Shown here piece by piece: positions 51,575 through 63,606 of a stretch of 64,000 nt of DNA; position 1 is the stretch's first letter, and the number at the start of each line of letters is the position of its first letter. Origin of the DNA: Rugalucina vietnamica (Eukaryota > Mollusca > Bivalvia > Lucinida > Lucinidae); the NCBI GenBank assembly GCA_964017185.1, contig OZ024876.1, positions 13,021,726 to 13,085,725 of the forward strand, in the 5' to 3' direction. A model generated the notes under the pieces. That model was given only the letters and a program-made list of their open reading frames with translations, did no database searches and had not been told where the DNA came from. Made by a program: the position numbers and the translations under genes.

Positions 51575-52600
51575 TCGTGGATCTTTGAAAAAATGGCTGA
51601 TGAGCAGAATGTAACAGCTGAATAGTTTTGGAGAAAAAATTTTAAAAAAATTCAATAGGGGCAAGTTCATCAAGTTGATTTTTAGAAACTCCTTGCTTCT
51701 TCTGACATCAAAATACCTATCGACGCTTTGAAAAAGAATGAAGCAATCGTTTCAAACCATAAATTATGTTCATTTTTACTGCTATGGAGAAGGATTAAGA
51801 GGGATGTGTGGGATAAACAATATACAAATGCTCACCAAGTTATAAAACCGGAAAAGGAAGTATATGTAAAAACAATCCCGAATGTAAGAGCAACAAACCG
51901 AAACGAACACAATACACCAAAAACTGAATTCTGGTCAACTTGTACTCATCGTCCGCTATAGCTCAGTAGGGAGCGAGGAGGTTTCCTGCTTTGGTAGCAA
52001 TCCACAGTTTTATGAGCATTTTTCAGTTAATTTTGCTAGATCCGCCAAAATTGATAATAGCTCTGTCCAATCTGGTGAACAATCCGATTTCTCCCATAAA
52101 ATCATTAAATCAAATGTCTAACAACAAAATAACATCATTTAAATTGCCTAGAACTGACTATCACCCTACCTGTATTGGGGATATTTTCCCCTACCCCCTC
52201 TTTCAGACCAGTGAATTTTCGTAAAATATGCCTGAAGTCTGGGCCCCCGTGCATATTCTGTGCAAAAGGAAGCCCCATAGATCTCATGCAAATACTTAGA
52301 GAATCGACCCAGGATCATAATGAGCAGTGCACAAATATGTGCCATCCATCTACTTTTTTCGCTATTTGTGAACAAAGATAACCCCTGCAAAAACGACAGT
52401 GAAGAGCGTCACCGGCTATGACTGGCGAACGATCCGGGATCCTTATATAATCCCGGTTTTTACCAGTCTAAAAATAGAAAATAAGTATTTTTCACATGTT
52501 TGAGGCATAATTGATCCGATTTGGGGAAAGATGTCGGCAAATTATTGAAAGAGGATAATTTACAGCCCAATTTCATGCCCTACCCCTTAATATTGAAAAT
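51575..52600. other. Unannotated AT-rich stretch
   Basis: Short open frames only, none resembling a known protein. Confidence 0.4.
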
Positions 52601-53110
52601 TTTGGATGGAACCTTTGCTACATACCACTTTCGTACGGGTTCGCGCCCCACTATGGCCAAATGTTTTTCGGAATAGACATGAATTTACCCATCGAAATGT
52701 ATGTGGTCTGGCTGTCGCCAGGCGGACGCGCTGGTTTCACAGTATATCCCGGATATGTCCTGGCTTTCCTCCACCTCAGGCAGCCCGTTTCACTGTTGCA
52801 TCTGTGGAGAAAGGGGCTTTTGGTAGTATGGTACAACCACAGGGGGGATACTCTCATTTTTTGTGGATATATAGGCGAGACCCCAGCTTCTACCACCAAA
52901 CCCAAAAAATTACTGAGATTTACTGACCACCCCCAAAAAATACCAGTCCTATCCCGCATACCAAAAAAAAAAAAAAAAAAAATACTTGAACTTTTAGCTT
53001 ACCCCCAAAAATTATTCATCTTTTTTATGCCTATTGATGAACTTTCATCACATCCATATGATCTAAGCTGTTGGTGGGATGTTAAATCCCAAATCAACCA
53101 ACCAACAGAA
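52600..53110 (+). repeat. SINE-like sequence
   Basis: A B-box-like GGTTCGCGCCCC at about 52637 and a tail GTTGGTGGGATGTTAAATCC followed by CAACCAACCAAC, a tail type common in mollusc SINEs. The poly(A) tract and CCCCAAAAA blocks inside suggest a composite. Confidence 0.5.
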
Positions 53111-53765
53111 CACGTCACAATACAGTTAGTATATATATGTAGGGACTAGGAAGGAAATACCAAGTTGGATAAAATTTAAAGATTTTATTTATTCTCAAAG
53201 TGGTTATGATAAGTGTTTTGTTTCCATTTGGTTTGCAATCCAGACAACATCATCATGGTCAAGCTTCCAAAATTTCACCGAGACCAGTCATAAGGCATGG
53301 TCGCAAACAAAATTGAATCTTAAGGCCTTGTAAGACATAAGTGTAAGCCACCCAAGAAATGTGCAAAACCCAAAAAATTACTTAAATTATAGATGACCCC
53401 AAAAAAGTATTTCAGAAAAGGCATGACCCCCCAAAAATATCCATAAAAAGCTCACTACCTTAAAAAAATTACTAGTTTTTCAGAAAAACCCCCAAAAATA
53501 TGGAAATTCAAAATTTTGACCCAAAAAAAGTCAGCCTCGCCTATGTATACAGAAAATTTCAGAGTACCCCCACCTGGGGGTACAACAGTGACGTGGTGAA
53601 GGTTAAGGCACAAGGGAGGGAAATCCGCATTGGCAGGATTCTGATATGTGTTAGGGTTATCATTGTCTGAATCTGAATCTGAATCTGAATGGTTTACTGG
53701 TGACACGCCAAATTGACAATACCTCACCAGGGGTGTGCGCCGGGAGGGAAATTAGTCCCTGGCTC

Positions 53766-54677
53766 TCACAAGAGAACAAGAGATGCGAACTTGGACACAC
53801 AGTCATCAGACATTTCAGCAGAGGAGATCAGAGAATCAGGGAGGTCATTCCAGTCCCTGATAGTCTGTGGAAAGAAATTACTTTTATACGCTTCTTTGCT
53901 AGCTGAAGGTATCTGAAAAGCCAAAGAGTGTTGATTTCTACAAGGCCTATTGTTTGGGATAAGGTCTTCTGTAGGTATTCTGGCTTTACCCTTTAGACCT
54001 TTGTATAGCAATATAAGTCTACTATCCTTCCTCCTTTTCTTAAGAGATTCCCATTTCAGTTGACCTAAAATGCCAGTCATGCTCCCAGTTTCGAAAACAT
54101 AATTTCCAGTCACAAACCTTGCCGCACGATTTTTGACCTTTTCCAGTTCTTCTCGGAGGCCATGGGTGTGAGGGTCCCAAACTGAGCTTCCATATTCCAA
54201 GACTGGTCGCACCAGGCTTTTATAAGCTGCTTCTTTCACAAATGGGGGACAAGAATACAAATTTCTCCTCAAGAATCCGAGAGTTCTGTTAGCCTTTGTA
54301 CAAACATTGGAAATATGAGTATTCCATTTCAAATCATTTGCGATAATTACACCTAGGTATTTTATGCTTTCAATGTTTTCCAGTACAGTGCCCTCTAGGA
54401 TGTAGTTAGCCTGTATCTTACTAGATCGTTTATTTGTCAGCTGCATCATGTTGCATTTGACGGGTTGAAATCTCATTCCCCATTTCCTAGCCCAACTGCC
54501 TAAACGATCAATGTCTCTCTGAAGATTCAAGGTATCCTCTTCATTCTTGATTTCACGATAGCAAACACAATCATCAGCAAAGAGTCTTATTTCAGACTCG
54601 ATGTCTGCTGAGATGTCATTTATATACATGGAAAACAGCAAGGGGCCGAGAACTGTGCCTTGAGGGACACCCGACAC
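53766..54677 (-). pseudogene. LINE A reverse transcriptase, palm to C-terminus
   Basis: 303 open codons. SGVPQGTVLGPLLFSMYIND is RT motif B and LFADDCVCY is the catalytic motif C with FADD in place of the usual YADD. KYLGVII follows, then the C-terminal YKSLVRPVLEYGSSVWDPHT and DWNDLPDSLISS. RT copies the LINE RNA at the nicked target. The segment is intact in itself but cut off from its N-terminal part by the foldback insertion. Confidence 0.92.
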
Positions 54678-54770
54678 AACTGGAGCACAATCTGATTTAA
54701 TACCATTTACCAGTACCCGTTGTTGTCTGAAATAAAGGAAAGCATTTATCCAATTCAGTGTTGTTCCACA

Positions 54771-54930
54771 TTCACCATTTTTGCATTATCTGCTGGTTCC
54801 CAGCTTTAAAAAATCAATATTGGAAATACAGGTAACCAGAACCTCCCCTGAGGGGGGTTACTGGTTACCTGTTTTTTCCAATATTGATTTTTGTCAGCAG
54901 GAAACCAGCCGATAATGCAAAAACGGTGAA
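54771..54930. repeat. 160-bp near-perfect palindrome inserted in the LINE A RT
   Basis: Arms TTCACCATTTTTGCATTATC and GATAATGCAAAAACGGTGAA continue inward through CCAATATTGATTTTT and AGGTAACCAG to CCCCTGAGGGG. Confidence 0.85.
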
Positions 54931-55457
54931 TAAACAACTAAACAACTTGCTTTTAAGGAGTTCATGGGGAGGAGTATCGAAAGCCTTTTCAAAACCCAGT
55001 ATAAAAGTGTCAACCTGGCCTTTTTTGTCTAAGATTTTTGCCCAATCATTTATCACCGTAGTCAACTGAGTTTCACAGCTATGCCATTTCCTAAATGTGT
55101 GTTGCCTGTCCGACAGGAGTTCATGTTCATCAAGATGGGCCATAATATTTGAGCATACAATATGTTCAAGAAGCTTACAAGGAATGCCTGTCAAGGAAAC
55201 AGGGCGGTAATTGCGGGCAAGAGACCTGTCGCGTCGCCCTTTTTAAACAGGGGGCAAATATTTGCAAGAGACCATTCTTTAGGACTTTCATCTGTATCAA
55301 TTGACTGCTGGAAGAGATGGGCGAATACATGACCTAATTCCATTGCCAGTTCCTTTAGGACTCTAGGATGAAGCTCATCAGGTCCTAAGGCTTTAGACGG
55401 GTTAAGACCTTTGCGAAGTTTGGTCACCCCTTCCTTTGTGACCACAATATCATACAT
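54865..55457 (-). pseudogene. LINE A reverse transcriptase N-terminal part, frameshifted
   Basis: GLNPSKALGPDELHPRVLKE and ANICPLFKKGDATG in one frame. NYRPVSLTGIPCKLLEHIV and the motif A segment FILGFEKAFDTPPHELL are in the next. The shift is near 55225. The normal catalytic Asp of motif A (LDF..AFD) is Gly here, so the copy is dead at the active site too. Confidence 0.88.
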
Positions 55458-55544
55458 GAACGGGGCAGATCTATCCAGAAGAGGGACCTGTTTGTATTCA
55501 CTTTTAGTGAAAACATCCGAGAACTGACCATTAAATTCTTCCGC

Positions 55545-56063
55545 CTACTCAAATTCGGCTTGTGCAATTCCACTTCCATTCCTCTTTTTCAACGGGGGAA
55601 TACCTTGGGTATCTTTATTCTGACTGTTTATGTACCTATAAAAATCTCTAGGGTTAGCCTTAACATCTCCTACCAAGTTGTTCACGTAAAGATCATGCTG
55701 CTTCCTGATATCAGCTTTGATTTCTCTCCGTAAAGATTCAAATTTAGATCTGAGTTTTGCACTACCAGACTTTTTAGCTTTTGCATGAGTTGCATTTTTT
55801 CTGCGAATCTTATTTCTTATTTCAGGTGTTATCCAAGGGACAGAGGAAACTGCGCAACTAGTTTTTGAGGGGATATGTTTATCTGCCGATTCCTGAATAA
55901 ACGATGTAATGAGATTGAAGTTTTCTTGGACCGACCGAGTATCTGAGTAATCGTTGAAGTATCTTTCTTTTGCAAATTTGAGTGTTTCTGATCTCATAGA
56001 TTCATAATAACCTTTCTGATAACGATACACCTTTCTCCTAGGTTTCTTTATGGGGGATAGCAA
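55545..56063 (-). pseudogene. LINE A linker between endonuclease and RT
   Basis: 172 codons, Lys/Arg-rich. VPWITPEIRNKIRRKNATHA and DFYRYINSQNKD are typical of the region between endonuclease and RT in these LINEs. Confidence 0.8.
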
Positions 56064-56552
56064 TTTTCAATGTGCCAGAGACAATGTCATGATCACTGAG
56101 CTTGTCCTGGGAATGAATGTCTACAAACTGACCAGGAAGAGAGGTCAAAATTAAGTCCAAAGTATTTCTTTCTCTGGTGGGGAAACTGACTAATTGTTCC
56201 AAACCATGGCCATTCATGATATCTATCAAAATCTGACCCTCCGTCTGACTCAATGACGACCCAGATTTATTGAGTCTGTCCGGCCATACAATATCTCTAA
56301 AGTTAAAATCCATTAAAATGTGAATTTAGGGGGTGGGGGGGACGGGGGTAGATACCTTTATTAATATTTTTGATTTTGTCAAGCTGTTCTCTAAATAAGT
56401 TGTCAAATTTTTCCAGGGAATTCAATAAGTCATTTCCATTGTCCGATACTGGTAAATGACCATCGACAGGTGGTCGATACCAGCTAGCCAAAAAGTGAGT
56501 TTTCTTATTTACAAAAAGTTTGACCCAAACTGACTCTGAGTCATTGTCCAAT
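56038..56552 (-). pseudogene. LINE A apurinic-type endonuclease, C-terminal half
   Basis: FLASWYRPP and, in a shifted frame, FNFRDIVWPD, RERNTLDLILT and the catalytic-site motif KLSDHDIVSGTL. The N-terminal half is missing. Confidence 0.85.
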
Positions 56553-56569
56553 TCTGTTAGGGGGCATTC

Positions 56570-56905
56570 TGTGATTTGAGGGGCAATTCTGTGATTGTAC
56601 TGGTGGCGAGCATTAATCCTGTCACTGTGGAGTGGTGATGGTTAGGTGAAGGGTTACCCGTACTCGTGGGTTAAACGAGGTGTGCCAATAATGGCAGAAT
56701 ATATACAATACAATATCATCTATCTATACCTGTGTGGTTTACCACGGGGACCCAACAGTTAATCGTGATTATTGATGCGACGTGGAATGTTAATGCATGC
56801 TATTATGAAGTTTATTATGCGTCGGAGAGATCGTTACGAATGCGACGTTCCACATCCTCTGCCCTTGGACGGTAAGTAGCACATGTTTTGCTCTCGTGGA
56901 AACAA
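56570..56905. other. Unannotated spacer
   Basis: A duplicated GGGGCATTCTGTGATT / GGGGCAATTCTGTGATT at the LINE 5' edge; nothing else seen. Confidence 0.4.
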
Positions 56906-56906
56906 A

Positions 56907-57520
56907 CAAAAAGGTACAAGTAGGCAAAGATCAGGAAAAGGCGCAATCAGAAAAAGATTCCCACTCCAAAAACCGAGGTGGGAAATACACAAACTAACAA
57001 TCAGGTACTTATACCATGAAACATATCGTAAGCCGAATGAGCAGCTATTTTCCCAATAGGTGGCCACTCAGTTACCTTAACTTAACTAAAAATATGATAA
57101 CATACATAAGGCGCCAACAGCACAAAAATATCTTAAACACCAAGACATAAAACAAAAAGAACCACCACAGAAGTATCGACTTGGAACGATCAGTAACACA
57201 AAGTTACTGGCCGAGTTTACAAAGCGAAGTATCGTTCCAAGGCGATACTTCTGTTGTGGTTCTTATTGTTTTATGCCTTGGTGTTTAATTCTTTTTTGTG
57301 CTGTTGGCGCCTTATGTATGTTATCATATTTTAGTTAGGTTTAGGTAACTGAGTGGCCACCTATTGGGAAATAGCTGCTCATTCGGCTTACTAAATGTAT
57401 TCATGGTCTTAGTACCTTATTGTTAGTTTGTTTTTTCCCGCCTCGGTTTTTGGAGTGGGAATCTTTTTCTGATTGCGCCTTTTCCTGTTCGTTGCCTACT
57501 TGTACCTTTTTACAAAGTCG
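56907..57520. repeat. Large inverted duplication of P repeat right end
   Basis: Left arm AAGGTACAAGTAGGCAAAG to GGAACGATCAGTAAC; right arm TATCGTTCCAAGGCGATACT to CTACTTGTACCTTTTT. Arms are about 290 bp and differ at a modest number of sites; the centre is about 57215. Confidence 0.85.
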
Positions 57521-58661
57521 GCGTCCACTATGATCTGCAAAATTCTTCTATGTTCCCACTTGAAGTCAATTGGAATACTTACGGCACTTGTGTTTTTCAG
57601 CTAATGGTTTATAAAGTTGACCTGTAGTACAAAGATGTCACGGAAACTCATTACATTCTTAAAGTCCTTTTGTTTTTCTTTGTCTTGGTCGTAAACTAAG
57701 AAGTATAACACAGTCATGTGGTTGTCGTTATTGAAATATGAGACATATCACAGTAAAACTGGCTTCACATAGTAAACTGAAAAAAATCATGTACGCTTTT
57801 CAAACCTATATCATATTTGCAAACTGAAAATGAATCAATTTAAGATGCAGCTAAAATATCAGCAAAAAACTGAGTTTATCATGAATGGTGATCCCACAAA
57901 TGTTTGCTAAAGACCTTCTTCGGGGATTTCACCCGAGTCTATTGACATTTAAAAAAGATGTGCAAATACTAAACCTAGTGCAGATGCCAATTCAGCAAGG
58001 ACTGCGATGAAGCTCATCAATCAGGCCTAAAGCTTTCTTTGAAAAGTTTTGTCATACCTTCTTTAGATACCACCATGTCTTCCATGAACGGGGCTTTTCT
58101 GTTCAAAAGAGGGACCTGACTATGTCCAGTTTTGGTGAACACATCCGTAAACTGACCATTGATTAAAATCTGATTCAGCAAGACCACTTCCATTTCGCTT
58201 TTTCAAAGGGGGATACCTTGAGCATCTTTTGTCTGATTGTTTATTGCCGATAGAAATCTCTTGGATTAGCCTTAACATCATCAACCAAGTTATTTACATA
58301 CAACTCGTGTTGTTTTCTGATATCTGCTTTGATTTCTCTTCTCAATTCTAAATTTTGCACTTCCAGTTTTCTGAGCGTTAGCGTGAATTGCGTTCTTTTT
58401 CTGTGAATCTTTTTTCTTATTTCACGTGTTAGCCATGGGACTGAGGATACTGAGCGACTAGTCTTTGATGGGATATGTTTATCCGCTGAATCTTGGATAA
58501 AAGATGTGATTAAATTGAAGTTTTCTTGAACCGATCGTGTACCTGAGTAACCATTGAAACATTTTGCAAATTTAAGTGCACCAGCTTTTGTAGATTCATT
58601 ATCACCTTTCTAATGTTTATACACATTTCTCTAAGGTTTCTTGATGGATGAATAACTATTT

Positions 58662-59081
58662 TCAAAGTTCCATAGACAGGGCCATGATCACTAAGCCTGT
58701 CGGGGAATGAATTTCAACAAATTGTCCGGGAAGTGAAGTGATAATCAAATCCAATGTGTTTAGTCCTCTCGTGGGGAAGTGCACTACCCGCTCTAATTCA
58801 TGATAATTAATGAGTTTTACCAACATGATACCTTCAGACATGCTCATTGAAGAACCTTGTTTATTGAGTCGATCTGGCCAAATAATATCTCTGAAGTTGA
58901 AATCAAACATGGACTGAGAGAGGGGTGTTTCCACTATGTAACGTTTTAACCTTTTCAATTTGATTTTGAACAACTCAAGTTCATCTACCTTTCTATCAGG
59001 AGGTCGATACCAACTTGCCACAAAATGAGAAGTTTTGTTTGCAATTACCTTTACCCAAACTGAATCAGAGTCATTATCCAT
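58662..59081 (-). pseudogene. LINE B endonuclease fragment
   Basis: FVASWYRPP, FDFNFRDIIWPDRLNKQG and LNTLDLIITSLPGQFVEIHS, close to LINE A. The SDH motif is lost by a frameshift near 58690. Confidence 0.87.
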
Positions 59082-59375
59082 TTCAGTGATCGGGATATGA
59101 ATAAAAATAAAACTGAAGAATATCTTTACGTATGAGTAACATCACGCCACCACCATCAAGAGTTCTCTAGATTATCTTTCCTATACACATTGTAAGGACA
59201 AGTTTCTGGGAACAATTCTGAGGTTGATATAGTGCTGTCATTTTCAGTTTCTTGAATGGCAACAATCTGAGGTTGATGGAGATCAAGGAAGGCCAACAAC
59301 TCAAGTTTTGTTTTACCTCTAATACTTTTGACATTTATGCTTGAAAATTTTAACCACTGATAAACTTATTTTTGT

Positions 59376-59912
59376 TTATTCCAGATTCACAAGTTTAAGT
59401 ACCACAGCTACTATCGTTTGACATGGAGCAAATCTATTTTGTTCTTCCAAGTTTAATTTATCAGAAAAGAATGAATCCGAGAAGTTGAAGAAGTCACATT
59501 TTGGACAAATCCATGAACAATTCGAATTTTGTATATTTTCATACTGGGTTTCTGAGACAAGGGAGCCTTTATTGTGGACCCACATTTCACATTTGTCATA
59601 TTGAACAGGATTTGCACATGTCGCATAAAAGCGCTTTTCGCAGTCATTGCATGTAACAAATTTGTCGGTTGCATTACAATATTTTTTGCATAGCCGACAC
59701 AGGAACCTAGGACCTTGGTTAATTTTGATGTCTCCAGCCAGGATGAAAGGTGAGCAGGCTGGTTCTTTTGGGAGGCTTAACATTTTGTAGACCTTCAGAA
59801 CTTCTGCGATTACCAAGCTTCCTTGAGTATGCCAAAATTGTGAAATATTGCCTGAAGTTGTTTTTTTTTCAATATATGATTCGGGTCCAAGGAACATGTA
59901 GAGTTGATCCAC
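59376..59912 (-). pseudogene. LINE B N-terminal ORF with PHD-like zinc finger
   Basis: 178 codons. The first half holds DIKINQGP, a motif common at LINE polyprotein starts. It is followed by the Cys/His ladder CRLCKKYC, CNDCEKRFYATCA, HNKGS and WICPKCD, matching a PHD finger. In LINEs such fingers are thought to bind chromatin or nucleic acid. Confidence 0.8.
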
Positions 59913-60225
59913 TTAAAAAACCTGGAACCTAAAATAAGAAGCAAGGCCAACCTACAGAACATTCTGATGTGATAAATAGAATTTGAGCAAGTGACAGTTA
60001 AAATATTTAAGATCTACCGAGTTACTGCGAAAAATCTCACAATTTACAATACCAGCCGGTTAGCGATCTAGCTGACTATATGCGCAAGTTGACTGGAACT
60101 GATCAATGAGTAGAAAACCTGACAGAAATCCAAAGACACTTCAAACAATCTGCAAGTAAACACCTGGCTGGGTTGTTTCCCTACCTAGTGTGTCACTTAC
60201 AGGAAAAACACGAACTGATAACCTA

Positions 60226-60522
60226 AAAATCCAGTGAACTATTCTGTTTTCTTTCTTTGAATCTTTTGAAGGATGCATAGAGTTTGTCTCGCTTCCTTAT
60301 AAGGCGCTTGATTTCTTGCGTTATCCAGGCAAGAGAAGACTTACGCCCTATGGTATTAGCAGGGATATACTCATCCATGTACCTGGTAAGCGTATAAGTG
60401 AAGGAGTTCCATAAGTCTTCGATAGACTTACCTTCATGACTGGAGAGGAAACTTCGTCGGCAAGATTACATTAATGGTTTCAACTTGGGACCAATCTGCT
60501 TTGCGAAACAGATGTACCTTTC
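60226..60522 (-). pseudogene. Linker fragment of a second LINE family
   Basis: On the - strand GKSIEDLWNSFTYTLTRYMD and GRKSSLAWITQEIKRLIRKR encode the region between endonuclease and RT. It is unlike LINE A/B here and ends abruptly against the TTCAGA tail of LINE C. Confidence 0.7.
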
Positions 60523-61020
60523 TATCTGAATCTGAATCTGAATGGTTTACTGGTGACATGCAAAATTGACAATACTTCACCAGGAGGGAAATCAGTCCCT
60601 GACTCTCACAAAAGATGTGAACTTGGTTGGACACACAGTCATCAGACATTTCAGCAGAGGAGATCAGAGAATCATGGAGGTCATTCAAGTCCCTATAGTC
60701 TGTGGAAAAAAATGTACGTTTCTTTGATAGCTGATGGTATCTAAAATGCCATAGAGTGTTGATTTTTACAATGCCTGTTCTTCGGGATAAGGTCATCTAT
60801 AGGTATTCTGGCTTTACCCTTTAGACCTTTGTAAAGCAGTATAGATACTAAAAGAGCAGTGAACACATTAATGAGAAAGGGGATGGGCCATACCGCGGTT
60901 TCGACTATTAAAGTCTCGTCAGTGACCTTTTTGATTTGGCAACATGGAGCCAAAGAGAATTACAGTCTACTATCCTTCCTCAACTTCTTAAGAGATTACC
61001 ATTTTAGTTGACCTAAAATG
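60523..61020 (-). mobile_element. LINE copy C, 3' end fragment
   Basis: KGLKGKARIPIDDLIPKNRH and DLNDLHDSLISSAEMSDDCV match the C-terminus of LINE A. It ends in a (TTCAGA)n tail at about 60523-60540. A foreign segment of about 120 bp sits at 60843-60962. Confidence 0.85.
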
Positions 61021-61275
61021 ATACTTTAGAAGTTTAATTCTAGGAACTGGCTATTGAATGTCGATGAACACACGATAAAACTGTCTTTATAAAAAGGGTG
61101 ACTAAATGATAAACATTTACGATAATCAGTTACAGTCATTAACTTTGAACAAAATAGTGGGTGAATTGTTCTCAGAAGCGTCGTTTAGTTGTCTCAAAAC
61201 ATGTCGGTGAATTGTCTCAAAAACCGTGTATGGATGGATGTACGGATGGATTGATGGATGGGTTGGTGGCAGGGT

Positions 61276-61299
61276 GGATAGATAGATAGATAGATAGAC

Positions 61300-61340
<41 letters not shown>
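61276..61340 (+). repeat. (GATA)n microsatellite
   Basis: About 16 GATA/GACA units. Confidence 0.95.
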
Positions 61341-61341
<1 letters not shown>

Positions 61342-61439
61342 TCTGCATGCTTAGGTTTTAACCCAATCATGGTTGATAACTATGTTGCCTTCTTTAATTG
61401 CACGCCGGTGGGTAGGGCGTCAGACTCTATGATGGCCCC

Positions 61440-62716
61440 GACATAAAGCTATTCATTTTAGTTGGTTGGAGCCGGAGCTTCTTGTCTGTTGCTTGGCCCA
61501 AACGGGGTGCAACTGGTCTTTTTTTTCTTTTTATTCGGCGCCCAGGGATCTCCATCGTCGGGCAGCTTCCTCAATCTGTGAGTCCTCGTTTTTGATTCAT
61601 TATAGTGGTTATCATGATTTATTTGTTTGTCCATGATGATTCATTGACTAGTTAGAGATACACCACGAGGAGCGAACAACTAACTAAATGTCGTTTTGAC
61701 TGATTGATTGATGTTTAACGACGCGTCAACCCTAATGGGTCATTAGCGCCGAAGTCTAAATGTTGTGAACCAGTGCTGAAGATGAGGATGAGGATAGGGC
61801 CCTGTAAAACCGGTATAATCCACCAGTAGTTATATATTACTGATCGTTCCAAGGCGATACTTCTGTTGTGGTTCTATTTGTTTTGAATAAAATATAATTG
61901 TTCGATCCTTTGGAAGCAGTAAAACACTGAAAGAGAGATGGGTCGAGAAGTGTGCTGTTTGAACCTTATGTACGTTTTCAAAAGTTCGGGTAACTGAGTT
62001 GCCACCGATTGGGAAATCGCTGCTCACTCGGCTTACGATATGTTCTCTATGTATAAGTACCTAATTGTCAATTTGGTTTTTTCCGCCTCGGTTTTTGGAA
62101 TTTGAATTTCTTTCTGATTGTGCCTTTTCCTGATCATTGTACCTTTTTAGTCAAGGCTTGTTTTCCAACGCCCTTTGATTTTGTCGACATGCGACAGGCT
62201 TTGACTTTAAAAAGAACTTAATGACTGTGGAATTTAAATTTAATTATCTTTTATTCAACGATTTCTTTTATAATAGTCCAATTATCGGGTATATAAGATG
62301 CTCAAATTCATTTAGCATCACTCTTTGAATTCTCCATAATGCCTGATCTGTGCATTGCTTGTAATGTGCAAACAGCACAAAAATTCAAAACCAAAACTTA
62401 AAACAATTAGAACCAAAACAGAAGCCTCGCCTTGGAACGATCAGTAATATGAAATTATGTGTGTGTGTGTGGGGGGGGGGGCTTAAATCGGATTTACAGG
62501 GGCCTAACCTTAGCTTCAGCATTGGTTCGCAACATTTAGTTAATTGTTCGGTCCTCGAGGTAAATCATCAAGGAAAAACATAACTATGATGACCACCATG
62601 ATGAATTAAAATCGAGGACTCACCGATACAATTGGAAATCCCCGTGCGCCAAACAACATCACTGAATTAAAAGAAAAACACCAAGCAACAGACAAGACGC
62701 TACGGCCCCAACTAAC
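61440..62716. repeat. P repeats in inverted pair
   Basis: A + copy from TTAGTTGGTTGGAGCCGG (61456) to TTGTACCTTTTT (about 62149), and a partial copy in - orientation from 62716 (complement of CCCCAACTAAC) down to about 62350. Between them, a 3' fragment of the retrozyme unit lies at about 61886-61943 (-). Confidence 0.65.
61886..61943 (-). repeat. Retrozyme unit fragment without hammerhead
   Basis: The complement reads ATCTCTCTTTCAGTGTTTTA, CTGCTTCCAAAGGATCGAAC and TATATTTTATT, matching the segment after the ribozyme in the 374-bp unit. Confidence 0.65.
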
Positions 62717-63522
62717 TGTTACGACCTAGCGTAACTAGACAGGTACAGCGAAAAACAACCAAGTAATTTAAACTTAACAATATTTAATCAAACAAATAAA
62801 TGCTGCAAATACATACAAACAAACAAACAGATAAGTAAATAAATAAATAAATAACTTACAAAGTTAATGTCAAATAAGTCCTTGTCCCTCAAATGTAAGT
62901 CCACAATCCAGTAACCAGAATATGAGCACATGTATATTTTAATCCACACTTTTCTTCTAATCCAAAACACTAGTGAAACAACCAAAATTATATACTTTAA
63001 ATCACTTCAAATTTCTGAATACCTACGACTGAATTGGGACCTATATTTATACATCTAAGGAAATTCTCCAGGTTTCTAGAGAATGATATAATAAACTTTT
63101 CTCTAGAAAAGAAACGAACTAAACGAAAGTTCTTTTAAATTCTCCAAAGAGAATTTAGAATTCTCCAGAGAGAATTCAAGGCCGCAACGACCATCAAGAC
63201 TAAACGAGAGTCCACTAGACCCTTCGAGATCTCAGTATACATAGTCCAAATATATTTTAACTTATGGTAAAAAAAAAACACTCACTCCATTTTCATCTGG
63301 AATTATCCACAAAGTGCTCATAGAATTTTCTATACTTCTAAATTATATAACAGTGATAAAAATCAATGACATTCTTCTACAAAGTTCTAGATAATAAATT
63401 GTAGAAACATAAAAAGAAATATATATTAATTAATTGGGTTACTCCCCTTTGATTATATATATATAAATTATAAGTAATAGCTTTTAAAAGAATCAATATT
63501 ATTGAATCAATTATATATAACA
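62717..63522 (-). mobile_element. 3' LTR of a Ty3/gypsy-type retrotransposon
   Basis: 806 bp running from TGTTATATATAA to GGTCGTAACA (TGTTA...TAACA ends). A TATA box (TATAAATATA) is at 63051-63042 on the - strand. U3 has several GAGAATT/AATTCTC motifs. The 5' LTR is outside the window. Confidence 0.82.
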
Positions 63523-63534
63523 CTTCCCCTCTTC
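63523..63534 (-). other. Polypurine tract
   Basis: GAAGAGGGGAAG directly precedes the LTR on the - strand, the usual primer for plus-strand DNA synthesis. Confidence 0.8.
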
Positions 63535-63606
63535 AACGAAAAGAAAGTTTTGTGAAATAAAACTTTCTTTTGCAATACTCATATGCAAACATACAAGGCA
63601 AAACTG

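Larger units (their letters stand above)
53666..56552 (-). mobile_element. LINE copy A (CR1/L2- or jockey-like), 5' truncated, decayed
   Basis: In 5' to 3' order on the - strand: endonuclease middle (56551-56303), endonuclease C-terminus, linker (56063-55545), RT N-terminal part (55457-55191 and 55194-54865), RT C-terminal part (54677-53766), and a (TTCAGA)n 3' tail at 53690-53666. Frames are broken at about 56310, 56050, 55545 and 55225 and by an inserted palindrome at 54771-54930. Confidence 0.9.
57990..59932 (-). mobile_element. LINE copy B, 5' part with PHD-type finger and endonuclease
   Basis: On the - strand: a PHD-like finger ORF (59912-59376), endonuclease (59081-58662), then a degraded linker (58640 to about 57990) similar to LINE A. 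The RT is absent. Confidence 0.85.

Noticed and set aside
62788-62985. 65-codon - strand frame in the LTR
   Set aside because: It lies within the non-coding LTR and contains microsatellite-like TTTA repeats.
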